Of a stretch of DNA of 64,000 nt, positions 9,874 to 19,024 are shown piece by piece. The position numbers and the translations under genes are program-made. The stretch spans positions 186,001 through 250,000 of the forward strand of contig CAZGFD010000002.1 in NCBI GenBank assembly GCA_964525045.1. Direction: 5' to 3'. The notes beneath the pieces were generated by a model that saw only the letters and a program-made list of their open reading frames with translations, made no database searches and was not told the origin of the DNA. Position 1 is the first letter of the stretch; each line of letters opens with the position of its first letter. The DNA comes from G020348185 sp964525045 (GTDB lineage Bacteria > Nitrospirota > Nitrospiria > Nitrospirales > UBA8639).

Positions 9874-10202
9874 GTTAAATTGTTCTCCATTGTATTGTGG
9901 AAGACCCGATGGACGGCCCTTCCCTCATTCATCCACCTGGCCCTATTCATGGCCTTTTTGGTGCGGACGGGGGTCAGGTGCCGGAAACAGAGGGCATTTA
10001 TGTGAAATGATAAAAAAAAACCGCTTATTGTACCCATCAGCTCGCCAATGATCAAGGCAAGGGAAAACGGTCCACTCTCTTAAGAATCTGAGATATGAAA
10101 TCTGAGATCTGAGATCTTTATTGCTCCCCTTAGCAGAACTTTGTTACTGTGAAACTCGTACCTTTTAAGCTGGAATGCACATACACCGGTAAGGAGTCAT
10201 AC
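9874..10202. promoter_or_regulatory. Divergent promoter region hppA / hflKC
   Basis: A 329-nt spacer between two divergent genes should carry promoters for both; no single box is convincing. It contains an iterated ATCTGAGAT unit at about 10086-10120. Confidence 0.4.
10086..10120. repeat. Short iterated ATCTGAGAT repeat
   Basis: ATCTGAGAT-type units occur three to four times in about 35 nt (ATCTGAGATATGAAATCTGA, then GATCTGAGATC). It resembles in style, but not in exact sequence, the GAAACCTGAAAC dispersed repeats found elsewhere in the window. Confidence 0.5.
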
Positions 10203-11252
10203 ATGGCGTGGGAACCGAAAGATCCATGGGGACGGTCCGGGGAAGACCCTCTCGATGAGGCTTTAAAAAAGGCTCAGGAACAATTAGGCCGTCTTGTCCC
10301 TGGCAGAGGATTCAAATCGGTCATCTGGATTGTGGTGGCCATTCTGGTGCTCTGGCAATCGGTCTTTATCGTGGCTCCTGACGAACAAGGATTGGTGAAA
10401 CGATTTGGGGATATTGTCAGAAACGTTGAACCAGGCCCCCACTTCAAAGTTCCTCTTTTGGAAACCGTCGAGACTCCAAAAGTTGAAAAACTTCATCGTG
10501 TTGAAATAGGTTTTCGGACCGATCCGCGTGGGCGGACCCGTTCGGTTCCACGAGAAGCCCTTATGCTCACCGGCGATATGAATATTTTGTCAGTCGAATT
10601 CATCGTGCAATACAAAATCAGGGATGCTCGAGACTATCTTTACAACGTTGACGACGTCACGGGAACCATTCACAACTCTGCCGAAGCCGCCATGCGCGAG
10701 GTGATCGGGAAAAGTAAAATTGACGAAGCGTTAACGGTTGGAAAGGCCGAAATCCAACAAAACACGCAGGTCCTGTTGCAAGGAATTCTTGATCAGTATC
10801 AGGCTGGGGTTCAAGTCCAAACGGTTCAATTACAGGACGTGAATCCGCCAGAAGCCGTCGCTGCGGCCTTTAAGGATGTAGCCAGCGCGAAAGAAGACCG
10901 GGAGAAACTCATTAACCAGGCCCATGGGTATCGGAACGATCTCATTCCGAAAGCCAAGGGGGAAGCCGCCCAGGAAATCAACAAAGCCACGGGCTTTGCT
11001 CAAGCCCGAATCACCCGAGCCGAAGGCGAAGCCAATCACTTTCTCAAAACATTGAAGGAATATAAACAGGCCAAAGATGTCATCAGTAAACGAGTGTATA
11101 TTGAAACGATGGAAGAAGTGCTCTCGAACACGGACAAAATCATTTTGGATTCATCCGCCGCCGGCAATATCCTCCCATATCTCCCACTCGACCGCCTTCC
11201 TCGCTCAGGGCAAACCGGGGGTGGGGGCACGGAAAGGAGGGCGGGACAATGA
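10203..11252 (+). CDS. hflK: HflK, SPFH/band-7 membrane protease modulator subunit
   Basis: HflK pairs with HflC in a large membrane complex that surrounds and modulates the FtsH protease. The sequence has a Gly/Pro-rich N-terminus (WEPKDPWGRSGEDPLDEALK), one membrane helix at ~36-55, and a band-7 domain beginning VAPDEQGLVKRFGDIVRNV. A long charged helical region follows that contains EAAMREVIGKSKIDEAL and QLQDVNPPEAVAAAF, both typical of HflK. The ATG at 10203 is chosen because AAGGAG sits 6 nt upstream and the protein then starts MAWEPKD as the family does. A GTG further upstream (10149) would add 18 residues of non-homologous sequence. The stop overlaps the hflC start (ATGA), so the two are translationally coupled. 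Confidence 0.95.
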   Translation: MAWEPKDPWGRSGEDPLDEALKKAQEQLGRLVPGRGFKSVIWIVVAILVLWQSVFIVAPDEQGLVKRFGDIVRNVEPGPHFKVPLLETVETPKVEKLHRVEIGFRTDPRGRTRSVPREALMLTGDMNILSVEFIVQYKIRDARDYLYNVDDVTGTIHNSAEAAMREVIGKSKIDEALTVGKAEIQQNTQVLLQGILDQYQAGVQVQTVQLQDVNPPEAVAAAFKDVASAKEDREKLINQAHGYRNDLIPKAKGEAAQEINKATGFAQARITRAEGEANHFLKTLKEYKQAKDVISKRVYIETMEEVLSNTDKIILDSSAAGNILPYLPLDRLPRSGQTGGGGTERRAGQ

Positions 11253-12109
11253 GTAAACAAAACCTTCTGATCGGCCTTATCGTCGTCGTGGTCCTCCTGC
11301 TGATAATGGGTATCTCCCCATTCTACACTGTCGATTTGAGAGAAACGGCCATTGTGGTGCAATTGGGGAAGCCCGTCCGGACGGTCACTGAGCCGGGGCT
11401 GAAGTTTAAAGTTCCTTTCATTCAAGATGTCACCTATTTCGACAAACGCCTCCTCGATTATGACGTCCCGGCCAGGGATGTCATCACGTCTGATAAAAAG
11501 ACGATTTTAATTGACAATTTCGCCAAATGGAAGATAGTGGATCCTTTGCGAGTGTACCAAGCTTTTCAGACTCAGCGAGGGGCCCTTCAACGGTTGGACG
11601 ACATTATTTATTCTGAGCTTCGCGTGGAACTCGGACGTCATGAACTCTCCGAGATCGTTTCTGCCAATCGAATACAGATTATGAAAGTGGTGTCAGATCG
11701 AGCAAATGAAAAAGCCTCGGCCTATGGGTTAGAGGTTCTCGATGTCAGGATTAAGCGGGCCGATCTCCCCGAGCAAAATGAAAAAGCGATTTTTGCGCGA
11801 ATGCAGGCTGAGCGGGAACGCCAAGCCAAACAATACCGGGCGGAAGGAGACGAAGAAGCTCGAAAAATCCGTTCAGAGGCTGACAGGGATAAGGAGATTA
11901 TTCTGGCCGATGCCTATAAAACATCACAAGAACTTCGTGGTGATGGCGATGCGCAAGCCTTTAAGATTTATGCGCAGGCTTATCAACAGGGCCCCAAATT
12001 CTTCGAATTTCTACGGTCCATGGAAGCCTATAAAAAAACCTTTACAACAGGTACGACCATGGTCCTGACCCCCGATTCGGAATTTCTCAAATATCTGAGG
12101 AAACGGTAG
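11249..12109 (+). CDS. hflC: HflC, SPFH/band-7 membrane protease modulator subunit
   Basis: This 286-residue partner of HflK has an N-terminal membrane helix (residues ~6-22). The band-7 domain has LRETAIVVQLGKPVRTVTEPGLKFK, and KRLLDYDVPARDVITSDKK is the usual HflC stretch. The C-terminal coiled coil contains RMQAERERQAKQYRAEGDEEA. The ATG overlaps the hflK stop by 4 nt. The gene ends just before a copy of the TTTCAGGTT repeat family. Confidence 0.95.
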   Translation: MSKQNLLIGLIVVVVLLLIMGISPFYTVDLRETAIVVQLGKPVRTVTEPGLKFKVPFIQDVTYFDKRLLDYDVPARDVITSDKKTILIDNFAKWKIVDPLRVYQAFQTQRGALQRLDDIIYSELRVELGRHELSEIVSANRIQIMKVVSDRANEKASAYGLEVLDVRIKRADLPEQNEKAIFARMQAERERQAKQYRAEGDEEARKIRSEADRDKEIILADAYKTSQELRGDGDAQAFKIYAQAYQQGPKFFEFLRSMEAYKKTFTTGTTMVLTPDSEFLKYLRKR

Positions 12110-12125
12110 CTCCGGCTTTGCTGGG

Positions 12126-12162
12126 GAGTTTCAAGTTCCGAGTTTCAGGTTACCGGTTGGAA
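12126..12162. repeat. Degenerate copy of the TTTCAGGTT dispersed repeat
   Basis: It contains GTTTCAAGTTCCGAGTTTCA and then GGTTACCGGTTGGAAAC, a looser match to the GTTTCAGGTTTC unit. A second weak echo (CTCAAACTCCAGACTTTC) lies near 12261. Both are between hflC and the pentapeptide gene. Confidence 0.4.
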
Positions 12163-12313
12163 ACATTTAAAGAGATCACAAGATAGGATGGTGTCCTTTC
12201 TGCCAAGAGGGAGGGACCTTTTAGATTCTTGGACCCCTTAGACATTTAAATCTTTTCGACTCTCAAACTCCAGACTTTCGGCATTCCCGGATTCCCCCTT
12301 CCTTTTTCCATCC

Positions 12314-12976
12314 ATGGCCAACCCCGAACACCTTTCCATTCTTCTAGACCAGGGGGTGGAGGGGTGGAATAAATTCAGAAGAACCAATCCAACGATCCAA
12401 CCCGATCTCCGTCAAGCTGATTTGTCTGGTTACGATTTTACTCGAATTGATCTTCATCAAACCGATCTTTCGGAGGCCGATCTATCCGATGCTTATCTCG
12501 TCAGAGCTGATTTCACAGAAGCCAATTTGAGCGGTGCAAATTTGACGGAAGCCGATGTGATTGAAGCCAACCTGATCAGGGCCAACCTCAACAACGCCAC
12601 CATGGTACAGGTTGACCTCACAGGCTCCGGATTGATCAGAGCCACCATGGAAAACGCCAATCTTTGCGATGCCAATCTGACCAAGTCGTCTTTACCATGG
12701 GTGAATCTGTCCAACGCCAATCTTTCTCGGGCCAAATTACACATGACCGATCTTCGGGAAGCCATCCTGAGACATGCCAATTTGCAAGGGGCTTCTCTTC
12801 AGGAGACTTCTTTAACAGGGGCTGATCTTTCTGAGGCAAATTTGATAGGCGCCCAACAGGTGATGATCCCCCTTCTAAGCAAAGCGAAGACTTTATATCA
12901 GACCCACTTCGACCCGGCTATCAAAGAACAGGTATTGGCTGAGTGCCCGGCTCTATTTGATACTCCTCCGCAGTAA
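12314..12976 (+). CDS. Pentapeptide-repeat protein
   Basis: From about residue 31 to 180 the 220-residue protein is built of A(D/N)LXX repeats, for example LSEADLSDAYLVRADFTEAN, which fold into a right-handed quadrilateral beta-helix. The function of such proteins is usually unknown; some mimic DNA and inhibit gyrase, but nothing here points to that. There is no signal peptide, and the C-terminal 40 residues are non-repetitive. The ATG at 12314 lacks a clear Shine-Dalgarno. The gene lies on the same strand as hflKC, 204 nt downstream, so it may be separately transcribed. Confidence 0.88.
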   Translation: MANPEHLSILLDQGVEGWNKFRRTNPTIQPDLRQADLSGYDFTRIDLHQTDLSEADLSDAYLVRADFTEANLSGANLTEADVIEANLIRANLNNATMVQVDLTGSGLIRATMENANLCDANLTKSSLPWVNLSNANLSRAKLHMTDLREAILRHANLQGASLQETSLTGADLSEANLIGAQQVMIPLLSKAKTLYQTHFDPAIKEQVLAECPALFDTPPQ

Positions 12977-13065
12977 CAGATTAATTACCCCCTTTTGGGT
13001 ATTCATCATTCGCTAGCTCACCTGTCATCTCACCGCCTACGGAACCTTTCACTCTCACCCCCTTG

Positions 13066-13088
13066 CCCTTTCCCTAACAGGGAGAGGG
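13066..13088. repeat. REP-like palindrome (CCCTTTCCCT / AGGGAGAGGG)
   Basis: An imperfect inverted repeat (9 of 10 pairs, short loop) follows CACTCTCACCCCCTTGCC. The same CTCACC...GGGAGAGG type appears at 34244-34278 and, more loosely, at about 58212-58240. Here it lies between two convergent genes and could also act as a bidirectional transcription stop. Confidence 0.55.
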
Positions 13089-13189
13089 ATCCGTTGCTTT
13101 ACAATAGCAGAATCCTGGCTCAATCGAGTGTATAGAGTTTGCGTTTTTGTAATGAGAACGGCCTGAATTCGCAGGTTGGGAATGTCAAA

Positions 13190-14095
13190 TTACCGGCTTC
13201 GAGATATGATGACAACCTGGCCGATGAGGTGAGGAGGCATGTCGGTAGGAGGAGGGACCAGATCAATGCGGGGACCCACGCCTTGAATGACCCGAAGTCC
13301 CGATGAGGTTTGAACGGCTCCTTTGATACGTAAAGATTCGTGTTGTTTCAGGCGCTGAATGAGGACCTCAGGTTCGATCCCAGCCTCAAACTTGAGAACG
13401 TGTGCTTGAAAATTTTCATGAATATGGCGGCTAGACATTTGCGTTTTAAACGAGCGACTTTCTTGTCTCTCTTCGGGGTTGGGAGGAAAAAGGATGGCGG
13501 TATCAACCAATCCATTGAGACTGCGAACCACGGGCGTCCCCGGAGCCATTTCATCAAGCACGGATTCCACATGACTCAATTTTCGACCCGATACCAAATC
13601 AACCTTGTTCAAGACTAAGAGATCAGCCGAAGAGACTTGTTGCTCAAACGTTCCTTCCAAATCTCGCCCCTCATCGACTTGTTCGGCATTGACCACCACC
13701 ACAGCAAGGCTTTCGCCCGCCCATTGGGACACCGGCTCTCGCCAAAACGTCATTAATGTTTCGAAGGGCAGAGCCACCCCCGACGTTTCAACAATGACCC
13801 GATCTGGCCGGACACGTTCCCAAAGTCCTTGAAGTGAGGAGAGCAACTCGTCAGACAGCTTGCAGCAAACACACCCTCCTTCGAGCTCAATATAGTCCTC
13901 TCCACCTTCGCTGCTGAGAAGGGCTTGATCGATTCCCAATTCGCCAAACTCATTGGAAACCACCGCCAGGCGCAAACCTTGTTGTTGGGCTTCTTTAAGG
14001 ATGTGCCGAATGAGAGTGGTTTTCCCAGCACCTAAAAATCCGGACACCACGAGTGCCGGAATGCCTAGAGACGCCACCTGAGAACTTCCTTTCAT
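13190..14095 (-). CDS. CobW/COG0523 family GTP-binding metallochaperone-like protein
   Basis: A G3E-class GTPase. It has Walker A GFLGAGKT at ~19-26, NEFGELGIDQALL, the metal-binding GGCVCC (CxCC) motif, a Walker B-like VVETSGVALP, and NKVDLV for guanine recognition. A CobW C-terminal domain follows the Asn-Lys-X-Asp region. Members insert metals (Zn, Co, Fe) into target proteins. The target here cannot be read from context: the neighbour upstream is a SIMPL protein, and I see no cobalamin or nitrile hydratase genes. I place the start at ATG 14095; a TTG at 14119 would add eight residues. It lies 45 nt downstream of the SIMPL gene on the same strand. Confidence 0.88.
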   Translation of the reverse strand: MKGSSQVASLGIPALVVSGFLGAGKTTLIRHILKEAQQQGLRLAVVSNEFGELGIDQALLSSEGGEDYIELEGGCVCCKLSDELLSSLQGLWERVRPDRVIVETSGVALPFETLMTFWREPVSQWAGESLAVVVVNAEQVDEGRDLEGTFEQQVSSADLLVLNKVDLVSGRKLSHVESVLDEMAPGTPVVRSLNGLVDTAILFPPNPEERQESRSFKTQMSSRHIHENFQAHVLKFEAGIEPEVLIQRLKQHESLRIKGAVQTSSGLRVIQGVGPRIDLVPPPTDMPPHLIGQVVIISRSR

Positions 14096-14140
14096 TCGAC
14101 TGCTTGGAGATCCCGACAACGGTATAATCCAGCTGGAGGT

Positions 14141-14908
14141 TTAATCGTCATCGATTTCATATACCAGCGTCACAGTCGCCCCAACAGCCAGTTCCCCAGG
14201 AGACAGAGGGACATCTGAAGATTCTGCCATGGCCATACTCATTCTCGCGGTGGCCAATTGGTGACGACGGGGAAGTACCGGGGCACGACCTTCCACGACC
14301 TCCAAAAGCCGATCCAGCTTTATCCCTAAGGCCTGGGCGAGAGCTTTGGCTTTTCCACGCGCATCCTGGGCGGCAACTTGTAAGGCCTCTAGTTGGGCCG
14401 GTCGTTCATCCTTCAACGCCCAGGTAATCTGAGAAAATCGGTTTGCTCCTGCTTTTAAGGCAGCATCCACAACCCGGCCAATACTGTCCAATTGATGAAC
14501 TTCTACCGTTAGAGAATGATTGACCGTATATCCAATGATGGTAGGAACTTCGGGCAATGAAGGTTCCCCGGCTTGTCGTCGGGGACGAGGTGGGTAATGG
14601 GGAGTGACATTTAAAGAAGAGGTTTGCATGTGCTTCTCTTTAATTCCCAAATCCTGTAACCGATCGAGAATCTGACGCATCTTTTTCCGATTGCGTTCCT
14701 GTACGGTCTCCAAAGATTCTCCTGCCGTTTCGACCGCCAATCTGATGAGCGCTTTATCAGGGGAAACTCGAAATTTCCCTTCGGCCGAGACCGTCAGTGT
14801 CGGGGGCAAGGGAGGATTCTCATCACTCCAGCATGCAACAGGCCAGAGCGCACAGGCGACAAAGGCCACGACAAAACATGACCATCGATTTCGTGAGCAA
14901 TCAATCAT
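14141..14908 (-). CDS. Secreted SIMPL-domain (DUF541) protein
   Basis: The N-terminus has a charged start and a hydrophobic core (CFVVAFVACALWPVACW), so the protein is probably exported or a lipoprotein. The SIMPL domain follows: LTVSAEGKFRVSPDKALIRL, a helix with ERNRKKMRQILDRLQDLGIK, MQTSSLNVTPHY, and a second half with YEI near the C-terminus. SIMPL proteins (BP26/OMP28/YggE type) are periplasmic or outer-membrane associated; their activity is not defined, and YggE is linked to oxidative stress. The ATG at 14908 is preferred over a TTG at 14914 because GGAGG lies about 7 nt from the ATG but touches the TTG. It is probably cotranscribed with the downstream CobW gene. Confidence 0.86.
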   Translation of the reverse strand: MIDCSRNRWSCFVVAFVACALWPVACWSDENPPLPPTLTVSAEGKFRVSPDKALIRLAVETAGESLETVQERNRKKMRQILDRLQDLGIKEKHMQTSSLNVTPHYPPRPRRQAGEPSLPEVPTIIGYTVNHSLTVEVHQLDSIGRVVDAALKAGANRFSQITWALKDERPAQLEALQVAAQDARGKAKALAQALGIKLDRLLEVVEGRAPVLPRRHQLATARMSMAMAESSDVPLSPGELAVGATVTLVYEIDDD

Positions 14909-14956
14909 TGACAACCCTCCGGATAGTTAAAGAAAATGACACCAGGAAGTTGACTC

Positions 14957-15130
14957 GTGAACCAGAACAACCAAGAGGCCGGATCTTCAAATTCAATCCC
15001 AGTGCGATATTGCACCTGGTGCAAAATTCCTATGCTGAAACGATTAGTCGGTGAAGGTCGCTTTATTCACTATACGTGCCCGTCATGCATTTTCCAACAT
15101 ACCTCGAAACAGCCCCCCTCCTCATCCTAG
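14957..15130 (+). CDS. Small zinc-ribbon protein (57 aa)
   Basis: This short gene starts at GTG 14957 with AGGAAG seven nt upstream and ends at TAG 15130. The 57-residue product has two Cys pairs: CTWC at ~20-23 and CPSC at ~42-45. They are separated by a short beta-type stretch (MLKRLVGEGRFIHYT), which is the layout of a zinc ribbon. The tail is Pro/Ser-rich. The good ribosome-binding site, the intact frame and the paired CxxC motifs support a real gene. Nothing indicates what it binds. It is divergent from the SIMPL gene and convergent with the TraB-family gene. Confidence 0.7.
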   Translation: MNQNNQEAGSSNSIPVRYCTWCKIPMLKRLVGEGRFIHYTCPSCIFQHTSKQPPSSS

Positions 15131-15190
15131 GCGCTTGTCGGAGATTAGACTGAGTCATTCCTAACCTTCACGCCTTTACTTTCCACGACT

Positions 15191-16420
15191 TCAAAAAAGA
15201 TTCGAGACAATTCTCGTTCCTCCGACCCAGGTTCCAATAATACTCCCAATGGTTGTCAGTAAAAAAACTAAAAAAATACGTAACAAACGACTGGACCACC
15301 ATCGACGGGGAATAGCAATATCTTCCGCAACCTTTTGAAATTCCCGAACGACCGGCGGCTGTACATAGGCCTGGACGAACGCCGTCACATAACCCACCCC
15401 AATGACCGGCGTCAAACTCGTAAATGGTGCCGCACCGAACGCCGCGACAATCGTAAAGGGATGAGCCATTGCCAGAGCACCACCAATCGCGCTGGGGATT
15501 CCATTGGCTAAAACCCAAAAAATTGCGTTTTCCCCCGCCGCGACAGCGCCCTTTTGAAACCCGATGACGAGAATGGATCCAACCACAATGGCAGGAATGC
15601 TCCAGCCAACAATTTTCCATAAGGGGGACACCGGAGGAATGACATCCAACTTTTCGAGATCCACTGACTCCTGAGCCGCCAGGGTTCGCTTGACCCCTTG
15701 CATATGGCCTGCCCCAATTACCGCCACCACCTTGGTGCCTTTGGCCTCACAAATTTTCGCCGCCAAATATTGATCTCGCTCATCAATCAGCACCGATTTT
15801 AAGGTTGGCACTTCCTTCCCCAATTCTTGCATCATATCCGAGAGCACATCCTGCTTTTTCAAATCCCGAATCTCTTCCTCCGAAATCTGGGTCGTATCAA
15901 ACAGACTTAAGATTATTGAGGAAACCAGCATACTTTTGCGCCAAAAAGGTGTGGTTCGCCACGCTCGTCTCATCGTCACACGAACATCGCGGTCACAAAG
16001 AGAGACTGGAATGCCAAACTTATCGGCCGTTCGAATCGCTTCCAGCATTTCGGTCCCAGGCAACACACCCAATTGATCGCCCAAACGCTTCTGATACGAG
16101 GCTAGCAAGAGGTTCACCATCAAGGTACTCAATTGTTTCTTCCGGATAATTTCTTTGAGATCCAAGGATTCCCACCGCCTGGGTTGGGAAAGCGCTTCGA
16201 ACCGGCGGGGATCAAGTTCGACACAGACCCCATCCGGTTGCTCCTGGTCTATGACCGTCCGAACTAAATCGGCTGACTCTTGGGAAATATGTGCGGTCCC
16301 AACCAAAATTACGGACTTTCCCCGAATCTGAACGACTTGGACGTCCGCCGAATAGTCTCCCTGAAGCGGGAGTGCAGGCGCATCCTGAGAGGGAGGGTTT
16401 TCAGGGGAGTTATGCTGCAT
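15191..16420 (-). CDS. TraB/PrgY family membrane protein
   Basis: The N-terminal TraB domain starts with SVILVGTAHISQESADLVR, then QPDGVCVELDPRRFEAL, and closes with VVAVIGAGHMQGV at about residue 230; these GTAH/E/GAGH blocks are the conserved sites of the family. The C-terminal ~160 residues contain several membrane helices. Enterococcal PrgY and TraB reduce pheromone activity, and a peptidase-like action has been suggested for the superfamily. No conjugation system is near, so this is presumably a housekeeping member of unknown role. The ATG at 16420 has AAGG 7 nt upstream and is preferred to the in-frame GTG at 16426. Confidence 0.87.
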   Translation of the reverse strand: MQHNSPENPPSQDAPALPLQGDYSADVQVVQIRGKSVILVGTAHISQESADLVRTVIDQEQPDGVCVELDPRRFEALSQPRRWESLDLKEIIRKKQLSTLMVNLLLASYQKRLGDQLGVLPGTEMLEAIRTADKFGIPVSLCDRDVRVTMRRAWRTTPFWRKSMLVSSIILSLFDTTQISEEEIRDLKKQDVLSDMMQELGKEVPTLKSVLIDERDQYLAAKICEAKGTKVVAVIGAGHMQGVKRTLAAQESVDLEKLDVIPPVSPLWKIVGWSIPAIVVGSILVIGFQKGAVAAGENAIFWVLANGIPSAIGGALAMAHPFTIVAAFGAAPFTSLTPVIGVGYVTAFVQAYVQPPVVREFQKVAEDIAIPRRWWSSRLLRIFLVFLLTTIGSIIGTWVGGTRIVSNLF

Positions 16421-16573
16421 AAACACACCTTGGCATATGGCGACAGCGTCTTGTCAAGTCCACTGTTTTTTTGAAGTCAGGACCATCAACTCCATGGTAA
16501 AATACCTCAACTTTTTCGTGGCTTCAGAGAAACGATACGGGTGTGATGACAACGAAAAAGCAAAAAAACCGAT

Positions 16574-16765
16574 ATGAGTAAAAAAGTCACCGCTCAACGT
16601 TTCTGGGTTTGGTTTAGCGCCGATGGGACTCGCTGGCAGCTCGCAAAAACCCGAGAAGGTTTTTGGCACTGTCCCATTGGCCTGGGCGGCAAAAGACTTA
16701 GCGGATGGGAGCCCGGATTCCCCCCCGGCCTGGGTCCGTTACCCGAATGGTTTGAACCGAAATAA
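16574..16765 (+). CDS. Small Trp/Gly-rich hypothetical protein
   Basis: An open frame of 63 codons from an ATG. The product is rich in Trp, Gly and Pro (RFWVWFSADGTRW, WEPGFPPGLGPLPEWF). I do not recognise the family. It lies in a gap between two minus-strand genes, divergent from the TraB-family gene. There is no obvious Shine-Dalgarno sequence. The composition looks protein-like, but the call is weak. Confidence 0.4.
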   Translation: MSKKVTAQRFWVWFSADGTRWQLAKTREGFWHCPIGLGGKRLSGWEPGFPPGLGPLPEWFEPK

Positions 16766-16828
16766 AGAAAAGTTTAGCGTCAACAGATTTCACCTTGAAA
16801 CTTGGTACGCATTTTCCAGTATCTGGTT

Positions 16829-17146
16829 TTACAAATCGTAAAGATATCGTACATTATCTCCACCCCATTCTTTGACCTGCCCCTCAATCATTTTCTCGTT
16901 GTTGCAATAAATCCACACCGACACATCCGGAGAACCTCTCAGCGTTTTCATTCGTTGCATGAGAGCTAACACAATCTTTCGTCCCCGTTCCCGATCAACC
17001 GCCAACCGATTATAGAAGCTTTCCGTCACATGCATTTGAAGGAGACGCCCCTTCACGAATAATTGTTCCACTTCGGTATTTGAGCCCAGTTGTGTTCGAA
17101 TCTGTTGGGCTATTTCTTCGTCTGTATTATTGTCTTTCGGATTCAT
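16829..17146 (-). CDS. Conserved-looking hypothetical protein (105 aa)
   Basis: A 105-residue soluble protein with no signal peptide or membrane segment. The first half is acidic and helical (NNTDEEIAQQIRTQLG). The middle has RLAVDRERGRKIVLALMQRM. The end (VSVWIYCNNEKMIEG) alternates hydrophobic and polar residues like a beta strand. GGGG lies a few nt before the ATG, which supports the start. I do not recognise the family. It lies 75 nt upstream of the Xaa-Pro aminopeptidase gene on the same strand, so the two could share a transcript. Confidence 0.65.
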   Translation of the reverse strand: MNPKDNNTDEEIAQQIRTQLGSNTEVEQLFVKGRLLQMHVTESFYNRLAVDRERGRKIVLALMQRMKTLRGSPDVSVWIYCNNEKMIEGQVKEWGGDNVRYLYDL

Positions 17147-17221
17147 GGAATTACCCCGGATTTTGGAGAAAAAAGAGCGATTTCCTTAGTATAACCTGAA
17201 CCAATCAGAACCATTCAAAGA

Positions 17222-19024
17222 TTAAATAGGGGCGGTGACAGAGCGCAGCCAAGAGGTTGTTTCCTGATCAAGAAGGGGTCTCAGCGTCTCATAGACTCGA
17301 GTATGATAAGAATTAAGCCAATCACATTCTTTGGAAGTCAAAATAGACGCGTCAATGAGATGATGATCAAACGGCGCGACAGTAAGAGTGTCCAAGGTTA
17401 ACCACGATCGCTCTGCGCTAATTTCTGGACAATCGGTCACGACGACAAGGTTTTCAAGACGAATTCCATATTCACCAGTTTTATAGTATCCGGGTTCATT
17501 TGATAGGATCATGCCAGGTTTTAGGGCAACGGAATTCGGAGATTTAGAGATGCGTTGAGGTCCCTCGTGCACCCCCAGGTAACTCCCGACTCCATGGCCG
17601 GTCCCATGGTCATAATCCATGCCCATTTCCCATAAAGGTTGGCGAGCCAGCGCATCAAGCTGACTTCCCGTCGTTCCCTTTGGAAACCGCGCTGCTGCCA
17701 GGGCAATATGACCTTTTAAGACCCGTGTATATCGATCCCGATGTTCGGCCGTGGGAGTCCCGATTGCGACGGTCCGTGTGATATCGGTGGTACCATCAAT
17801 ATACTGAGCTCCTGAATCCACTAAAAACAACATTCCGGGTTCAAGACGTCGATTCGTCTTTTCCGTGGAATGATAGTGGACAATGGCTCCATTGGACCCT
17901 GCGCCGGAAATTGTCGGGAAACTGAGATCCTGAAACAACTCATTGTTTCGTCGGGAAGACTCCAAGTAATCGGCGGCCATTAGCTCGGTCATCCGACCTT
18001 TCGGACTTTCTTTTGCCAACCACGCCAAAAAGCGACAGACCGCCGCCCCATCTCGGATGTGGGCCAGCCGTGCTCCATGGATTTCAACTTCATTTTTACA
18101 GGCCTTGGGAAGGACGCATGGATCTTCCCCTTTCACGAGAGTGACCCCGGCTTGCCTCAACCGATCCCAAACCCAATATGGTGATGTCCCGCTATCACAC
18201 AGAACGCGAAATCCTTGCTTCCCCAACTCCTCCAACCCTGGGCCAAACTCTTTTGGAGAAGACAGACTCACTCCTGGCCTCAAATGATCGACAAGGGCCG
18301 CCGTTACCTTCTGCTGATCAAGAAATAATTTCACCGAGGAGTCACTATAAAGAATCGCCCACGATAAGGGTAGTGGGGTATGTTGAACATCTGTCCCCCG
18401 AATATTCAATAACCAGGCAATCGAGTCTGGAGCCGTCAACACGACTGCATCAATCCGGTCGCCTTTGAGTGTTCTCGCCAGTTCCTCGCGTTTCTGGCTG
18501 GAGTCCTTTCCGGAGAATTGGATCGAATGGGGTAGGACGGGATTCACGGGACTTTCAGGTCGGTCCGACCATATGGCATCTACAGGATTCGACGCACAGG
18601 GCATCAAGTAAGCCCCCGCACGTTCACAGGCAGCTTGAAATTTTTCAACCTCATTGGGCGTATGGAGCCAGGGGTCGAATCCCAACTTCTGTCCAGGCTT
18701 CAGCCCTGAGGTCAGCCACTCATGAACCGGCCATTCCGTTAAATGATGGGGCACCCATACCGACGAATCCACCTGATGTTGCACCTGAATAACATAGCGC
18801 CCATCCACAAAGATGGCGGCCTCATCTTGCAAAACTACTGCCGTTCCCGCAGATCCCGTAAATCCGGTCAGCCAGGCTAACCGTTCCGCGCAGGCTGGAA
18901 TATACTCATTTTGATATTCGTCCGCATGTGGAATAATAAATCCGTCCAGCCCTTGCTGAAGGAGATGTTTCCGAAGCGCGACCACGCGTTCTTTTTTCCC
19001 CAGATGGTTCTTCAGCTCGTTCAT
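17222..19024 (-). CDS. Xaa-Pro aminopeptidase, M24B, three-domain type
   Basis: The protein cleaves the N-terminal residue of peptides whose second residue is proline. At ~600 residues it is the long three-domain form (two creatinase-like N-terminal domains, then a pita-bread catalytic domain), unlike the ~440-residue E. coli PepP. The binuclear metal ligands are visible in DSGAQYIDGTTDITRT (two Asp), HGTGHGVGSYLGVHEGP (His), NEPGYY (Glu) and RLENL (Glu). The domain order and length resemble eukaryotic XPNPEP1 and its bacterial counterparts. The ATG at 19024 is chosen; a TTG at 19033 would add three residues. There is no signal peptide, so it is cytoplasmic. Confidence 0.93.
   Translation of the reverse strand: MNELKNHLGKKERVVALRKHLLQQGLDGFIIPHADEYQNEYIPACAERLAWLTGFTGSAGTAVVLQDEAAIFVDGRYVIQVQHQVDSSVWVPHHLTEWPVHEWLTSGLKPGQKLGFDPWLHTPNEVEKFQAACERAGAYLMPCASNPVDAIWSDRPESPVNPVLPHSIQFSGKDSSQKREELARTLKGDRIDAVVLTAPDSIAWLLNIRGTDVQHTPLPLSWAILYSDSSVKLFLDQQKVTAALVDHLRPGVSLSSPKEFGPGLEELGKQGFRVLCDSGTSPYWVWDRLRQAGVTLVKGEDPCVLPKACKNEVEIHGARLAHIRDGAAVCRFLAWLAKESPKGRMTELMAADYLESSRRNNELFQDLSFPTISGAGSNGAIVHYHSTEKTNRRLEPGMLFLVDSGAQYIDGTTDITRTVAIGTPTAEHRDRYTRVLKGHIALAAARFPKGTTGSQLDALARQPLWEMGMDYDHGTGHGVGSYLGVHEGPQRISKSPNSVALKPGMILSNEPGYYKTGEYGIRLENLVVVTDCPEISAERSWLTLDTLTVAPFDHHLIDASILTSKECDWLNSYHTRVYETLRPLLDQETTSWLRSVTAPI

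Noticed and set aside
10149..10202. GTG start for HflK
   Set aside because: The ATG at 10203 has an ideal AAGGAG and begins the conserved protein; the extra residues are not homologous.
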